The notes under the pieces: model-generated | Seen by the model: only the letters and a program-made list of their open reading frames with translations | Told to the model about the DNA's origin: nothing | The model's database searches: none | Shown: positions 39,101-49,627 of the stretch, piece by piece | Numbering within the stretch: the first letter of the stretch is position 1 | Layout: every line of letters begins with the position of its first letter | Made by a program: the position numbers and the translations under genes | Source: Todiramphus chloris collaris | Lineage: Eukaryota; Chordata; Aves; Coraciiformes; Alcedinidae | Length of the DNA stretch: 64,000 bases | Reading direction: 5' to 3' | NCBI GenBank assembly: GCA_025345505.1 | Contig: JANVCC010000049.1 | Coordinates: 10,778,921-10,842,920, forward strand

Positions 39101-42100
39101 AAACTGGTCATTTGTTCACAATCAGCAAAGACAGAGAAAAGGTCAGTGTTTCTCCATATTTACTATGTTTTAGGACTGTTACAGATGGAAAAAGTTACAA
39201 AGCATTTTACCTAGGGTGACATTCTGCTTTTTTTCTGGTACCTAGAAACTTCCTCTACCAATTCAGCAGTTGTTAGGGGTTAAATATGTGGAAATCAAAG
39301 CTCTCAGTCTCAGGTATGCCTGGGAGAATATAAGCTAAACTCTGCTTAGAGGAACCAATGACAAATAAATCTGACAGATGTAAGATTTTTTTTTTTGTAA
39401 ATGTTAGCTCTCTTGCTGTACCTTATCTTGGCACAGCATACTTCTAATGTGTGCTGACCTTAGAGATTCTGTCTGTCTAGATGCCTTCCTCTGAATATAT
39501 ATCAAAACTGATTCTATTAGTAATCCATGCCTTTTAACAAGCTTGTTTTGATATTTTTGACCTGTATCCTTGTAAACTGCAGAACTCATGTTTCTTTTTC
39601 TATACATGGATGCAGCTTAAGCTTTTCAGAAGAATGTCTTTTATTTCTAATAGCTGCCGTTATTCTGCCTTTTTAGTTATATGATGTTTCCTTTAGTAAT
39701 TTTCTAATTGTATATAGCAATACAAACCTTTAAATGATGTTCTTAAAGATTATACTTTGTCAGAATGTTGCAGTATTTGACTTACTAATCCTAATGGAAT
39801 GTCTACTTCCCCTGAATGGATTCCTGAGGATTCTTAGAACATCTTTGGCTATGTTTCTGAAAATATACCTTTATTGTGGGTGATAGTTAGGACTGTTCTT
39901 GTATTGATCAAACTTTAGTGTAGTTGTTGCTCACTGTGTCACAAAGACCTGAGCCACCCTTTTTTCCTACTTAGGAGTCCTCATAATCTAGTTTTGTGAA
40001 TTAGTCAAATAACTACAGAACTATTGCAACAGCTCTGCTCCTTTGTGTCCCTGAAGGGGGAAGAATATAACATAAGCATGTGCATCCCACTGGCCTTGTG
40101 AGGGCAGGCTAGTGAAGAGTCAGGAGAGGCTTATGCCAGTAGCAGCATCCCAGAGATTTCTATTGGCTACAGTGTGGCCAGTATTTCTCCATGTGGTATC
40201 TTTCTGCTTCACCAAACTGCTTTATGGCTTTTCTTGCAGGTTGAGGGTGTGCTCAGTGCCTGGCTGTTTCTTGCAAGATCTTTCAAATCCGACTTCCCAC
40301 TATGTGAAGTATTTCAAGAAAAATAAGGAAGAGCTGACTCAGAAGCTCTACTGTCTCTATAATAGCACCATCTTTGAGCAGAAGGTTGGCTTCAAAAAAA
40401 GAACAATTCTAAAATGCTGGTTAATATGTTGCTCCTCACTTTTTGATGTTACTGTTCTTTATCCTTTTCATTTAGTAGAAGTTAAGATTTATAGTAGTGG
40501 CTTATGTTTGAATTAGTTCAAGCAATTTATTTGAAAGAGGTTTTCAGCTTGGCTTGCTCTCACAGCTGTAATGGTGTACCACTCTTAAGTGAGCAGCCTG
40601 GATGGTATCCAAAAGCTCTTGATGAGAGAAACTGCTGCCTGAGGGCCTTTGGATCAGTTTCATCTTTGATGAGGTGACTGTTTATCTTGTGTTTTCTAGT
40701 ACTTGCATGGTCATCAATTCAGCAGCCCAAGAAGGTTTCCGTTGCTGCGTCTTTGGTAGTAGAACCCAGCAAAGGCAGCTATAGCTCTCTGCTACTGAAA
40801 GAAGCTCAAGGTTATATACCACCCTTGCTCATTCAGCTTTTACTAGTAGTAACATGTACTAGGGAACTCTGCAGCCTTACCTAATAGCTAATAGTAGCAC
40901 AACTTTCTTGCCTGCAGCTGACGAAAGGCATGTGGCAAGAGTGTATCTTGGGGAGCATAGAGCTGATAGATGAAAGCACTTGCCTTTGTTGTTAGCGCCT
41001 GTTGCCTCATGCTTAGACATGCTGCATGCAGTCTTCATTCGTTCCTATTGCATATTCCTGTCTGCCATTCTGGAGAGATTAGAAAGCTTCTTACCCTTTG
41101 AATAGCAGTTTTGGGTGAACCTAAAGCAAGAAGTTGCATTTCAAATTGAAGGTTTAAATTTGGAGAACCATTGTTTTGACCTTTACATTTTCTGGCATAC
41201 TGGAAACCTTCCTCTGGTGAGAAACATCCTTGAAGGGAAGGATGTTGCCTTCAGTAATTTCAATAGAAAGGAATTTTTAGGAAGGAAAATGGGCCTGTGC
41301 ATCTGAGAAAATATCGTTAAGCTGACCAAAGACAGGCTGAGGTCATGATTTCACATAAAGCTGAGCTAAACAGGCTCACTATTACTGATAGCAAAATACC
41401 TTGCCCCACAGTGCTTCATCCCTCTACCTATGCTGGCACTTACTACTGTTGGACTGTTTACTTAAGATCATTAACTAATATAGATGATGAAAAGTGTTAG
41501 TAGAGGAACAGAGCTAACCAAGATAGATATGGTGAGGGCCTACAAAATCAGGAGCAACAGAGGATAAGCAAGGGGTGATTGACCCTCTCACAGTGTGAGG
41601 GTGCATCAAATTAAAATGACAAGTTGGAGGTTCAGAACAACCAAAACAGATGGTACTTCACCTGTAAATTTTTAAGCTGTAGAACTTCTGATCATAGACT
41701 ATTGTCTGTGATTGTCTAATAGAGACATTCTGTACTGACTTTGTGGGCTATATAAAGGGAAGCCAGAGGGACAAAAAAAGATAGAGGTAGGAGAGGGCAA
41801 AAAATGCACTGTTTTGTTTTTTTTTAGTTACCAGAGGAAATGGCAATTATCTGGAATAAGAAAATGAGAAAAACAGCAGGATATTGCATAACTGGACGGA
41901 CAGAAGGTCCTGAAGCAAAGCGTTATGCTCGCATAGAACTTTCTGAGAGAGTCTGTGACTCTGCAGGTAGGTAAAAGGTATGCTGATTCTTCTTTGAAAG
42001 CAAGTTCTAGAGATAAAGACATGAATCTGAGGCCTAAGAGATCGGAAACTGGACCCTGCTTTGAAATTTCATATTACTTTGAATAAATAAATCTATTCAT

Positions 42101-45100
42101 GGTAATACTTGTCCTCACAACCCTTTGAAGAGGCTGGGCAAATTTACAAAATGCATGAACAGAGATGTATTCATGCTAACTGTAGTATTTTGTTTACATT
42201 TCTTACTGATTCAAAGACCTACAGGTTGCTCTAATTAGGTACTAAAATGACAATCTAAAATCTGACTTCTATCATAGCTAGCCACCTTCTTGGTAGTATT
42301 TAAATCTGGAATACAGACAGGTCAGTGCCAAATTAAGTTCTGTTATGTGATGGGTACTGTATCTGTTATTTCTTCTTCATCCTCTCCCAATTTGGGAAAA
42401 TGAATTTTACTGTAGAAGAACCAGTTCTGTAATTAGCAATATTTTGAAGTTAGCTTAATAAATTTGATTTGAGATACACAACAGAGTACCTTGGGAATCT
42501 GCTTTTGAGTGCTTAGGAGTCCATGAGTGCTGGTCAGCAGCACCTTTTAGAAGCACAGGAGCAGGGAATCCTGTTGTTTCAGAAGTCAAGCAAGTGGGGC
42601 AGAAGACCAGCTTGTCTGAATGAGGAATTCCTTGTGGAGCTCAAGAGGAAAAAGAAATTGTATGATCTCTGGAAGTGAGGTCATGCTTCAGAGGAAGATT
42701 ACAGAGCTGTGGTTCAAATATGCAAGGAGAAGAAATGAAAGGCTAAAGCTCAATTAGAGTTGAAGTTGGCCGGTGTTGTGTCAGATAACAAGATGGGCTT
42801 TTTAAAGTACATTAATAGCAAGAGGAGATCTAAAGAAGACGTTGGGACTGATACTTGTTGAAGATGGTCATCTGACTAATAGTGATGAAGAAGCAGCGGA
42901 GACCTTGGGCTGCCCACTCCCCTGAGTCAGAGGACCGTGTGTGTGGGAACAGTGACTTTCCATTTGTGGAAACTGAAATTCTCAGGGACAAACTGTATCT
43001 GACTGTTCACAAGTCCATGGGGCCTGACGGGATTCACCATAGAATACTGAAGGAACTGGTGGATATTATGGCAGGGCCTCTCTCAATCACCTACCAAAAG
43101 TTATGGGAGTCCAGGGAGGTCCTTGCAGACTGGTAGCTAAGCAATGTTATTCCAGTTTACAAAAAGGATGTGAGGGAAGACCCAGGAAACTACAGACCCG
43201 TTAGTCTAACCTCACAGGAAAAAGTATGGAGGAGATCATACTGGGTGCTACTGAAAAGCATTTAAAGAATACGGCAATCAGGCACAGTCAGCGTGGATTC
43301 ACAAAGGGAAAGTCCTGCTCAACTAGTTAGATATTGTGCTATGTTAAGGTCACCCACCTAGTAGGTGAAGGGAAGATGGATATAATTTTTATGGATTTTA
43401 CTAAGGCTTTTGATACTGTCCCTCACAGCACCCTTCTGGACAAGTTGCCCAACTGTGGGAAAAGCAGGTTCATGGTATATTAGGTGAAGAACTGGATGAA
43501 GGGCAAAGCTGAAAGGGTTGTAGTGAATGGGGCTACATCTGTGTGGTGAACATACCAGTGTTCCTCAGGGTTCAATTCTAGGGACAGTCTTGTTCAATGT
43601 ATTTATCAATGATCTGGATGTAGGAGTTGAATGCATCATTAGCAAGTTTGCTAATGATACCAAATTGGAAGGTACTCTTGACTCTCTTGAGGGACAAGAT
43701 GCCTTGCAGAGGGATCTAGATAGATTGGAACGTTGGCAGTGATTAATGGGATGAAATTCAACAAGTCCCAAATGCTGGATTCTGCAACTGAAATGGAGTA
43801 ATGCCAGTCACAAGTATAAACTGGGAGAGGAGTGGCTGGAGATCAGCCCTGCAGAAAGGGATCTGGGGGTGCTGGTTGGCAGCAAGCTCTATTTGAGTCA
43901 GCAGTGTGCCCTTGCAGCCAAGAGAGCCAACTGCATCCTGGTCAAAAGAGGGGATTATCACACTATTCAGCATTGGTACAGCCTCACCTTGAGTATTGTG
44001 TGCAGTTCTAGGCCCCACAATTTGGGAAGGATATGAAGGTCCTTGAATGTGCTGGTGAAAGGGCTGGAATAAATTTCATATTAGGAGCAGCTAAGGACTT
44101 TAGATTTGTCTATTTTGAAGAAAAGGAGGCTGAGGAGTTCCCTCATTGCTCTCTACAGCTTCCTGAGAAGTGAAAATGGAGTGGGAGATACTGTTCTCCC
44201 TGGTATCCACTGATGGGATGTGTGGGAATGGTAGAAAGCTGCATCAGGGGAGGTTTAGTATTGGGAAACATTTCTTTGCTGAGTGGATGGTCAAGGTCTG
44301 AAGTACTGAAGTAGTGACCAAAGATGAAAGTCTACTTTCCCATACCTGACTGATCTTAATGTCTTTTATTTGCTTTACCTCAAGATCGTCTTCGAGACAC
44401 ACTTATTCATGAGGTTTGCCATGCAGCCACCTGGCTGATCAATGGTGTTCATGATGGACATGGACGATTCTGGAGGTTCTATGCCAATAAATCAGCTATG
44501 ATCCATCCAGAGCTGCCAGTAATAACACGATGCCACAGCTATGAGATTAATTACAAATTCATCTATGAGTGTGTTCTGTGCAAAGCTATGTGAGTAATGT
44601 TTTGATCTCGTATATGACTGTGTATTAACTTTATGTAAAATTTGGTAGTCTCCTGTCTCTAGAAGTCATGGGTCTCTTAAACTGTGAAGCAGTTGGGATA
44701 CTCTTGAGTTGTCACTTCACGATTCCTGAGCCCACAGAACCTCACTACATGATTACACACATTTGTTTCCAGGTAGTTCCAGTTCAGAGGTCTGGACAGG
44801 CAGAGGTTTTTTCTGAGCACCATTGGCGTTATCGTGAAGGGTCTTTGGGAAGCAGTAGGAGATTAGAGAATGTGCCTCAGCTTTGAAGGACATGTCAGGG
44901 AAAGGTCACCCATGTAGCTGCTCTTACTTTTCAAACATTGCTCAAATTATGTAAATTTGAATTCACTTTCTACTGCAGTTACTATTGAGTGAACTCATGT
45001 ATGTTTTTCACCACTTATCACTGATTTCATGAACACCGATCCCATTATAGGTTTTTTGGTACAAGGTGGTATTTCCAGTCTCAACTAATATATGCGCCTA

Positions 45101-46671
45101 CACTGATAAAATAATGACTGGATCAGTCCACAGGAGACTGCTAGACTTGGCATGGTGGACTGAGTTACTTTTTTATATGCTCATCCTTGTAAAGATACTG
45201 AGGACTATCTGATGCTGAATGAGGTCAGTAGTAGCCAGAATTCAAAAGTCAAACAAGGCTCCATAAAAAGCAGGCGTGTAATGTGTGACAGTAGTCGGAA
45301 CAAGCTATCAGAGGAAGCTTTCTGGGATTTGTATCTTGATGATTTTGAATTGAGATTAAGCATTTTGACCAATCTTGTATCTATCTTATAGTAGCGTAAA
45401 GTAAAATGTGGAGACCAAAAATATAATGTTTTCTTTTGGTTTAAAACTCTGTAACAGTTATATCCAGTTTTCTAGTTGATCTTTCACCTCGTGGACTCTT
45501 TCAGCTTATGTATATATTAAAGGAAGAATAGATGTCTGCAGCCACAGATATGTGAACAGCGCTGTGGTGTAAAGGATTGAAGCTAGGACACAGATCCATT
45601 GATAGATTGCAACACTGGTCATCAGACTTCTGTCTTGTTTAACTGCATTTGTGAAATGAGAACTATATATGTTGCTGAGATCAAGCAAATTACTGTTGCT
45701 ATAGTAATTTCACGGGTTTCTTACCTTTCATGATGTCTTTTCTGTAAGACTGTAGCTGATCGTAGGCTCTTCATGTAATGATGTCAGTCTCAGTGGGAGA
45801 GCATGAAAAAAAATTGTGAATTCAATTCTGCATAGCCCAGGAAAGTGGATGACCATGGTGTGATTTTTCTTTTTTCAATGTTAAAAAAAAAAAAAATACT
45901 ATTCCCCTGCCTAACTTTAAGGAACTTAGAAAGCATGCATGGGATTTTTTTTTTCCCCCTCAGGATCATGTGTGCTACCTACAGAAGTGCTGAAAGGAAA
46001 CCATATTTTACATATGAAAGAATCTTACTGAAGTAGTATGACTACACAATGCATTAGTTACTTAGATGCAACAGGAGCATGGAGAAGACATGGCTTTGAG
46101 GAGAAACTCCAAGGGGGTAGTTGATACCTGGGTTGTGGAGGTTTTTTGAAATGTTGTAGCACTTCATATTACTAGGCTGACAGTAAAAGAGACAGAGGAA
46201 GGAAGCAAGCTGAAACAGCACTGGAAAAAGTTCTAGGGTAGCAAAATGCGTAATACAGATTTGATTGTTCTGCTGTGTGAAGTATGTAGTCTGTTTCCTG
46301 TTCTAAAACATTAGCTTATAAATCTGACTGAAGTAGCCTGGCAGAAGAGAAGGAGCCCTTTCCCACTAGTACTGTCTACCACAAGTGTAAAATCAAAGTA
46401 CTTATTTTTCAATTTCAGGATTGGACGTCATTCCAAGTCTCTGGACACCGAGCGCTTCGTGTGCGCATTCTGCAGCGGGCAGCTGGTCCTGAGTCAGCCC
46501 ACTTGGAAGGATGACACTCCTGCTAGGACACACCTAATGCCCTTTGCAAAGTATATGAAAGAAAACTATGGGCTTACCAAAAGAGAGCAGCATGGGCTGA
46601 GTCACACAGAAGTCATGCGAAAGCTCAGTGCTGATTTTGCTTTAAAAACTAGGTTTCAAGATTCTTTGTAA
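30155..46671 (+). CDS. GCNA: GCNA (ACRC), germ cell nuclear acidic peptidase, 10 coding exons
   Basis: GCNA is a germ-line nuclear SprT-family metalloprotease that helps clear DNA-protein crosslinks. Exons proposed from splice signals and continuous phase: 30155-30348, 31857-31903, 34535-34586, 34986-35059, 37195-37629, 38895-39141, 40240-40384, 41828-41966, 44385-44589, 46419-46671; total 1791 nt, 596 aa. The ATG at 30155 has G at -3 and +4 and follows an in-frame TGA at 30146-30148. The N-terminal half is low-complexity, Ser/Lys/Asp/Glu-rich, with short acidic motifs SSSDDEFEM (exon 2) and [11 protein letters not shown] (exon 5), consistent with a disordered region. Exon 6 could instead start at 38943 in the same frame; the stronger pyrimidine tract favours 38895. 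Introns 31904-34534, 37630-38894, 39142-40239, 40385-41827 and 44590-46418 hold nothing I recognise. N-terminal exons are less certain than the C-terminal four. Confidence 0.85.
30940..31640 (-). mobile_element. CR1 LINE fragment in GCNA intron 1
   Basis: Minus-strand 3' portion of CR1. The 3' terminal repeat (complement of GAATCATAGAG) is at the low-coordinate end, and the high end is 5'-truncated in the reverse transcriptase C-terminus. The minus strand reads [20 protein letters not shown] and [13 protein letters not shown], the CR1 ORF2 tail. Degenerate. Confidence 0.9.
35665..36048 (+). mobile_element. CR1 LINE 3' fragment in GCNA intron 4
   Basis: Plus-strand CR1 3' end: the ORF2 tail motif (LFSREKKAQG-like in a broken frame), then the 3' UTR with GATGATCTTTAAGGTCCCTT and the terminal CCATTCTATGA. 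Strongly 5'-truncated and non-coding. Confidence 0.85.
36630..36917 (+). mobile_element. CR1 LINE 3' fragment in GCNA intron 4
   Basis: A second plus-strand CR1 3' UTR, about 580 bp after the first, ending in an ACTATTCTGTGATTATGTGA-type terminus. More diverged than its neighbour; the two are separate insertions because each has its own 3' end. Confidence 0.8.
40240..46671 (+). CDS. GCNA: GCNA exons 7-10: SprT metalloprotease, zinc ribbon and HMG-like C-terminus
   Basis: Exon 7 begins the SprT domain ([11 protein letters not shown], then [20 protein letters not shown]). Exon 8 contains [13 protein letters not shown]. Exon 9 holds the catalytic zinc motif HEVCH at 44408-44422, followed by [13 protein letters not shown] and the first Cys pair (YECVLC). 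Exon 10 supplies [15 protein letters not shown] with the second Cys pair (CAFC), completing a C-x2-C...C-x2-C zinc ribbon, then an HMG-box-like segment ([17 protein letters not shown]...[15 protein letters not shown]) and the stop at 46669-46671. Mammals usually have HEMCH; the Met-to-Val change does not touch a zinc ligand. A polyadenylation signal is at 46797-46802. The exon 7 donor (AAG|GTTGGC) is weak. Confidence 0.93.
42520..44300 (+). mobile_element. Degenerate CR1 LINE ORF2 body in GCNA intron 8
   Basis: Plus-strand CR1 reverse transcriptase with stops and frame changes. Readable pieces include [19 protein letters not shown] (42882-43136 frame), [20 protein letters not shown] and [20 protein letters not shown] (43527-43742 frame). 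The catalytic FADD is FAND here, so it is dead. The 3' UTR is largely missing, and the element stops close to GCNA exon 9. Confidence 0.88.
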
Positions 46672-46802
46672 TGTCTCAGTACGCCTCTTGACACCACTTA
46701 AATTTTGTATATAGTTGTAAATGAGTCTAACATGAGTCTAAGAATGCATTTTGGTGGATTCTAGGTATTTTTAATATTTTAGCATTAAATACTTATAATA
46801 AA

Positions 46803-47794
46803 GACAACTTAAAGGCCTTTTAAAAAATGGCCAAGAGCAAGCAAGAAGTAATAATGGTTGACAGTCCATGGCTATGCACAAGTCAGGATATCCTTCTTAA
46901 ACTTAGATAAACCCCACCTGTGTCTCAGAAGATGCAGTTCTAGACCCTTCTGGAACTGACTTGTTATGTCTGGAATTTTCTGAATGGTATTTACACATAG
47001 TGCTTCATAGCATGTCTTCAGTGACTCCAGTGAGCAATGAATTTACTGGGTAGCTGTTATGCTATAGACTTGGTATGTATGCTGAAGAACAGCTAGGTGT
47101 GCATCTGTCTTGGATTGCCGGATGCAAGAAAAATCCAGGCCCATGGACCAAAGTCCTCTGATTCTGTCTGGATGACTTCCATGCAGGGAAAGGGGCAGAC
47201 TTGAGGAAGGCTTCAACATGAGTTCAGGCATTCTCCCAAGGACTGTTTCTTGAGTCACCCTTGACTGTTTTTGTTAAAAGTGGTAGGTAGATGATATTTC
47301 AAATCTTTTAGAGAAAGCATGAATTTCGGCAAAGCTCTTTGGCTCTTAGTGAGATCAAAGCTCTTTCTGAATAAATTTTTACTGCAGTTGTGCCTCTATC
47401 ACTGAGATTTCATAAAAGCTAAAGTAGATGCAGAAGGTCAGGTTGGGGTAAGCAAATTCAAACACTTTCCACTATAGAATGAGGTGCTCTAGTCTGATTA
47501 CTTAAATATTTCATGTAGAACATGATGGAATATGTGTTACAGTGTTTGTCTGCTGTGAACAAAATCAGATTAGTAATTTTGAATAATCAATAAATGCCAA
47601 TTTTATACCAACTTGGCAATGAACCAGTCTTCATTACAGTTTAACCATGACTGTACAGGTATAGTATGTGAAATCTTCTGACGTTTCACAGCTAGTTTTG
47701 AGATTCATGTACAGCAGATCACCCTGCTTGCTGTTGAGAATACCTTTCCTTGCTCCCACACTCCTGCCCTTCCTTTATGACCTAAACACATGCT
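46803..47794. other. Intergenic sequence after GCNA
   Basis: About 1 kb of unique AT-rich sequence between the GCNA polyadenylation signal and the first LTR fragment. I see no ORF, RNA gene or repeat in it. Confidence 0.6.
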
Positions 47795-48202
47795 CTTTCT
47801 TAACCCCTCTCCCTCTCCAAAGGGCAAGAGAAAGGAAATAACGGAGAGAGACTTAATGATTAGAAAAGAAAACTAGAACAGCTTTAATGAAAATAATAAA
47901 AATGGAACATATACAAATATATACAAAACCAGCATCAAACCCAACCCCCCTGATGGTAATTACATCACTGTCACCACTGATACAGTGGAGAGGCACCGGG
48001 AATGCCTCAGGCTGGGCCCCATGGCAGACGGGAGCTGAGTTCAGGAGCTGGATTCTGGTATTCAGGAACGCACAGATCAGGATTTAAGACAGAATAGATA
48101 GCGTCCTCCTCAGATACACTGAAGAAGAAACTGAAAGAGGACCTGAGCCAAGCTGGCAAAATGGTCTGAGAAGGAGAAGAGAGGGTTGAGACCATCATGA
48201 TC
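47795..48202 (-). mobile_element. Old ERVL-like LTR, first part (split by the provirus)
   Basis: Matches the first half of the LTR at 21242-21964 (shared TGCTCT, TTAACCCCTC, GATTAGAAAAG, CTTTAATGAAAAT). It ends at 48197-48202 in ATGATC, the provirus target site. The other half resumes at 56335, giving a continuous LTR once the provirus is removed. Confidence 0.85.
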
Positions 48203-49444
48203 TGCTGGGACTTTGGACTTGCTCAGGGTGTGTGAGAAAATTTGAGCAAGCTGCATGAGAAAATCTGAGGGAGCCTATGCAAGGACGCCGCATCCCTAAC
48301 CACAAGAACAAGGGAGTTAAGTTAAGCAAGAAATGTAACACGCTTCAGGGACTTGAGCACGGACTTGTAACAAGCTGAAGGAACTTGTGCAAGATAGCAC
48401 GGACTTGAACGTCAGTATCGGTGACCAATCAGGAACGAAGGAGGCTGCATGATCGGCGCGTGGACAGGTATAGGTGACCAATTGTATTAGTTAGGCGTTT
48501 CGCGTGATGCGTGATCGGGACTGTGATAAACTGTGAATTGTTTGTTCATCAAACTTTGTACCAATTGCTTAAGCTGGTTTGCTCTAATAAAAGCACCAAG
48601 TCAGGTATGGAAAGGAACCAAATGTATTCTGCTATACTGGGGACTTGGCCCTCCAGGACATCATCCCTGCTCCCACCGGATACAGGCCTGGCCGAGGCCT
48701 GAGTTGTAAATGTCACCATAAATCCTAGCCTAGTAGCCTTGTAAACTGTAGCTTGTTTTACATAACTGTAAAACTGTGTCTTGTCTTACATAGTTGTAAG
48801 TTGTGCTTTGTCTCCCATAGCCTTGAAAGTTATCAAGGTTCTCCTCAATCCTGTAGCCTGTCTTGTGTAGTTGTGGTCTTTGTAGATAAGGGAACTAACT
48901 CCCAGAGAGGAGATAGGAGAGCCTACCTGCAGATAAGCCAGATCACACCAACCCTCGAGTTCCTGACTCATGGTTTTGAGACAAAAGGTGAAAAGCACAC
49001 ACTGCGAGGAAGACTGGGGGCCTTCCTCCTGAAGACCCCGGCCCACGACCACCAGACACCAATGCGCAAGTGCCAAAGGGAGGAGACCCCTGATAATGAG
49101 TTCCTGGACCTGATTATAATAATCCAACCCCACACAATGAATATGTAGTTAATGCTGTTGGATATGCATGATTTAGTGTAATAAATGCCTGCTTACTTGA
49201 CATCTTTTGCGCACCGTTGGCGGAGCTGCGTCTCCCTGGTCGCCCAGCGCTGTTTTGCTTGCTGTCGCTTGCTTAATAAATTCTTAAATTTTGTATTGGC
49301 TGTGACTCACATAAATTTGTGAATCTAACTTATAACAGGGACAAGCAAAATGTATATAAGCTTCTGCATTTGTACAATAAATGGAGCTTGATTCCACATC
49401 ATATTGGTGTGTTGTTCATCTCCGTTCACCCTCGGGCCGCGACA
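48203..49444 (+). repeat. 5' LTR of the provirus, interrupted
   Basis: LTR sequence occupies 48203-48521 and 49343-49444, together 421 bp, the same length as the 3' LTR. TATATAA is at 49353-49359 and AATAAA at 49376-49381, both in the second part. I count six substitutions against the 3' LTR. The insertion separates U3 from the TATA box, so promoter activity from this LTR is doubtful. Confidence 0.95.
48522..49337 (+). mobile_element. Solo LTR inserted inside the provirus 5' LTR
   Basis: An 816-bp TG...CA block bounded by a perfect 5-bp direct repeat GGGAC (48517-48521 and 49338-49342). The 3' LTR of the host provirus has one GGGAC at the same place, confirming the empty site. The ends form an imperfect inverted repeat (TGTGATAA... 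/ complement of ...TTATAACA). AATAAA occurs at 48586, 49180 and 49275. It has no internal region, so it is the product of LTR-LTR recombination of a different retrovirus. The family is not identified; a composite origin of its first ~190 bp cannot be excluded. Confidence 0.88.
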
Positions 49445-49447
49445 TCT

Positions 49448-49465
49448 GGTGACCCCGATGTGATA
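49448..49465 (+). other. Primer binding site, tRNA-Trp type
   Basis: TGGTGACCCCGATGTGAT starts 3 nt after the LTR end. It complements the 3' end of vertebrate tRNA-Trp with one mismatch (T for C at position 13). tRNA-Trp is the primer of avian alpharetroviruses. Confidence 0.85.
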
Positions 49466-49591
49466 ACAGCTGGAGCTGTTTGGGATATTATTTCTCTGAG
49501 AGAAATGTTCCTGCGGACGAGAGACGAGGAGTGAGGAACCCCCGGCCGTTCGAGAGAGACGGGAGCGCAAGACTCTGGTGGCCACAGCTGA

Positions 49592-49598
49592 CTGGTGA
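49592..49598 (+). promoter_or_regulatory. Candidate 5' splice donor in the proviral leader
   Basis: CTG|GTGAGT in the leader, about 30 nt before the gag start, matches the donor consensus and would serve a spliced env message. Because it lies upstream of the gag ATG, env would need its own start. Confidence 0.5.
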
Positions 49599-49627
49599 GT
49601 CAGGCAGACAGAAGTCTGGGAATCGGG

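Noticed and set aside
45964..46036. Possible extra GCNA exon after a good pyrimidine tract and CAG
   Set aside because: Exon 9 joins 46419 in phase and continues the conserved IGRHSKSLD sequence; this segment matches nothing in the family.
49319..49534. Small ORF in the 5' LTR/leader repeated in the 3' LTR (56209-56544)
   Set aside because: It is simply the R/U5 LTR sequence read through; no family resemblance.
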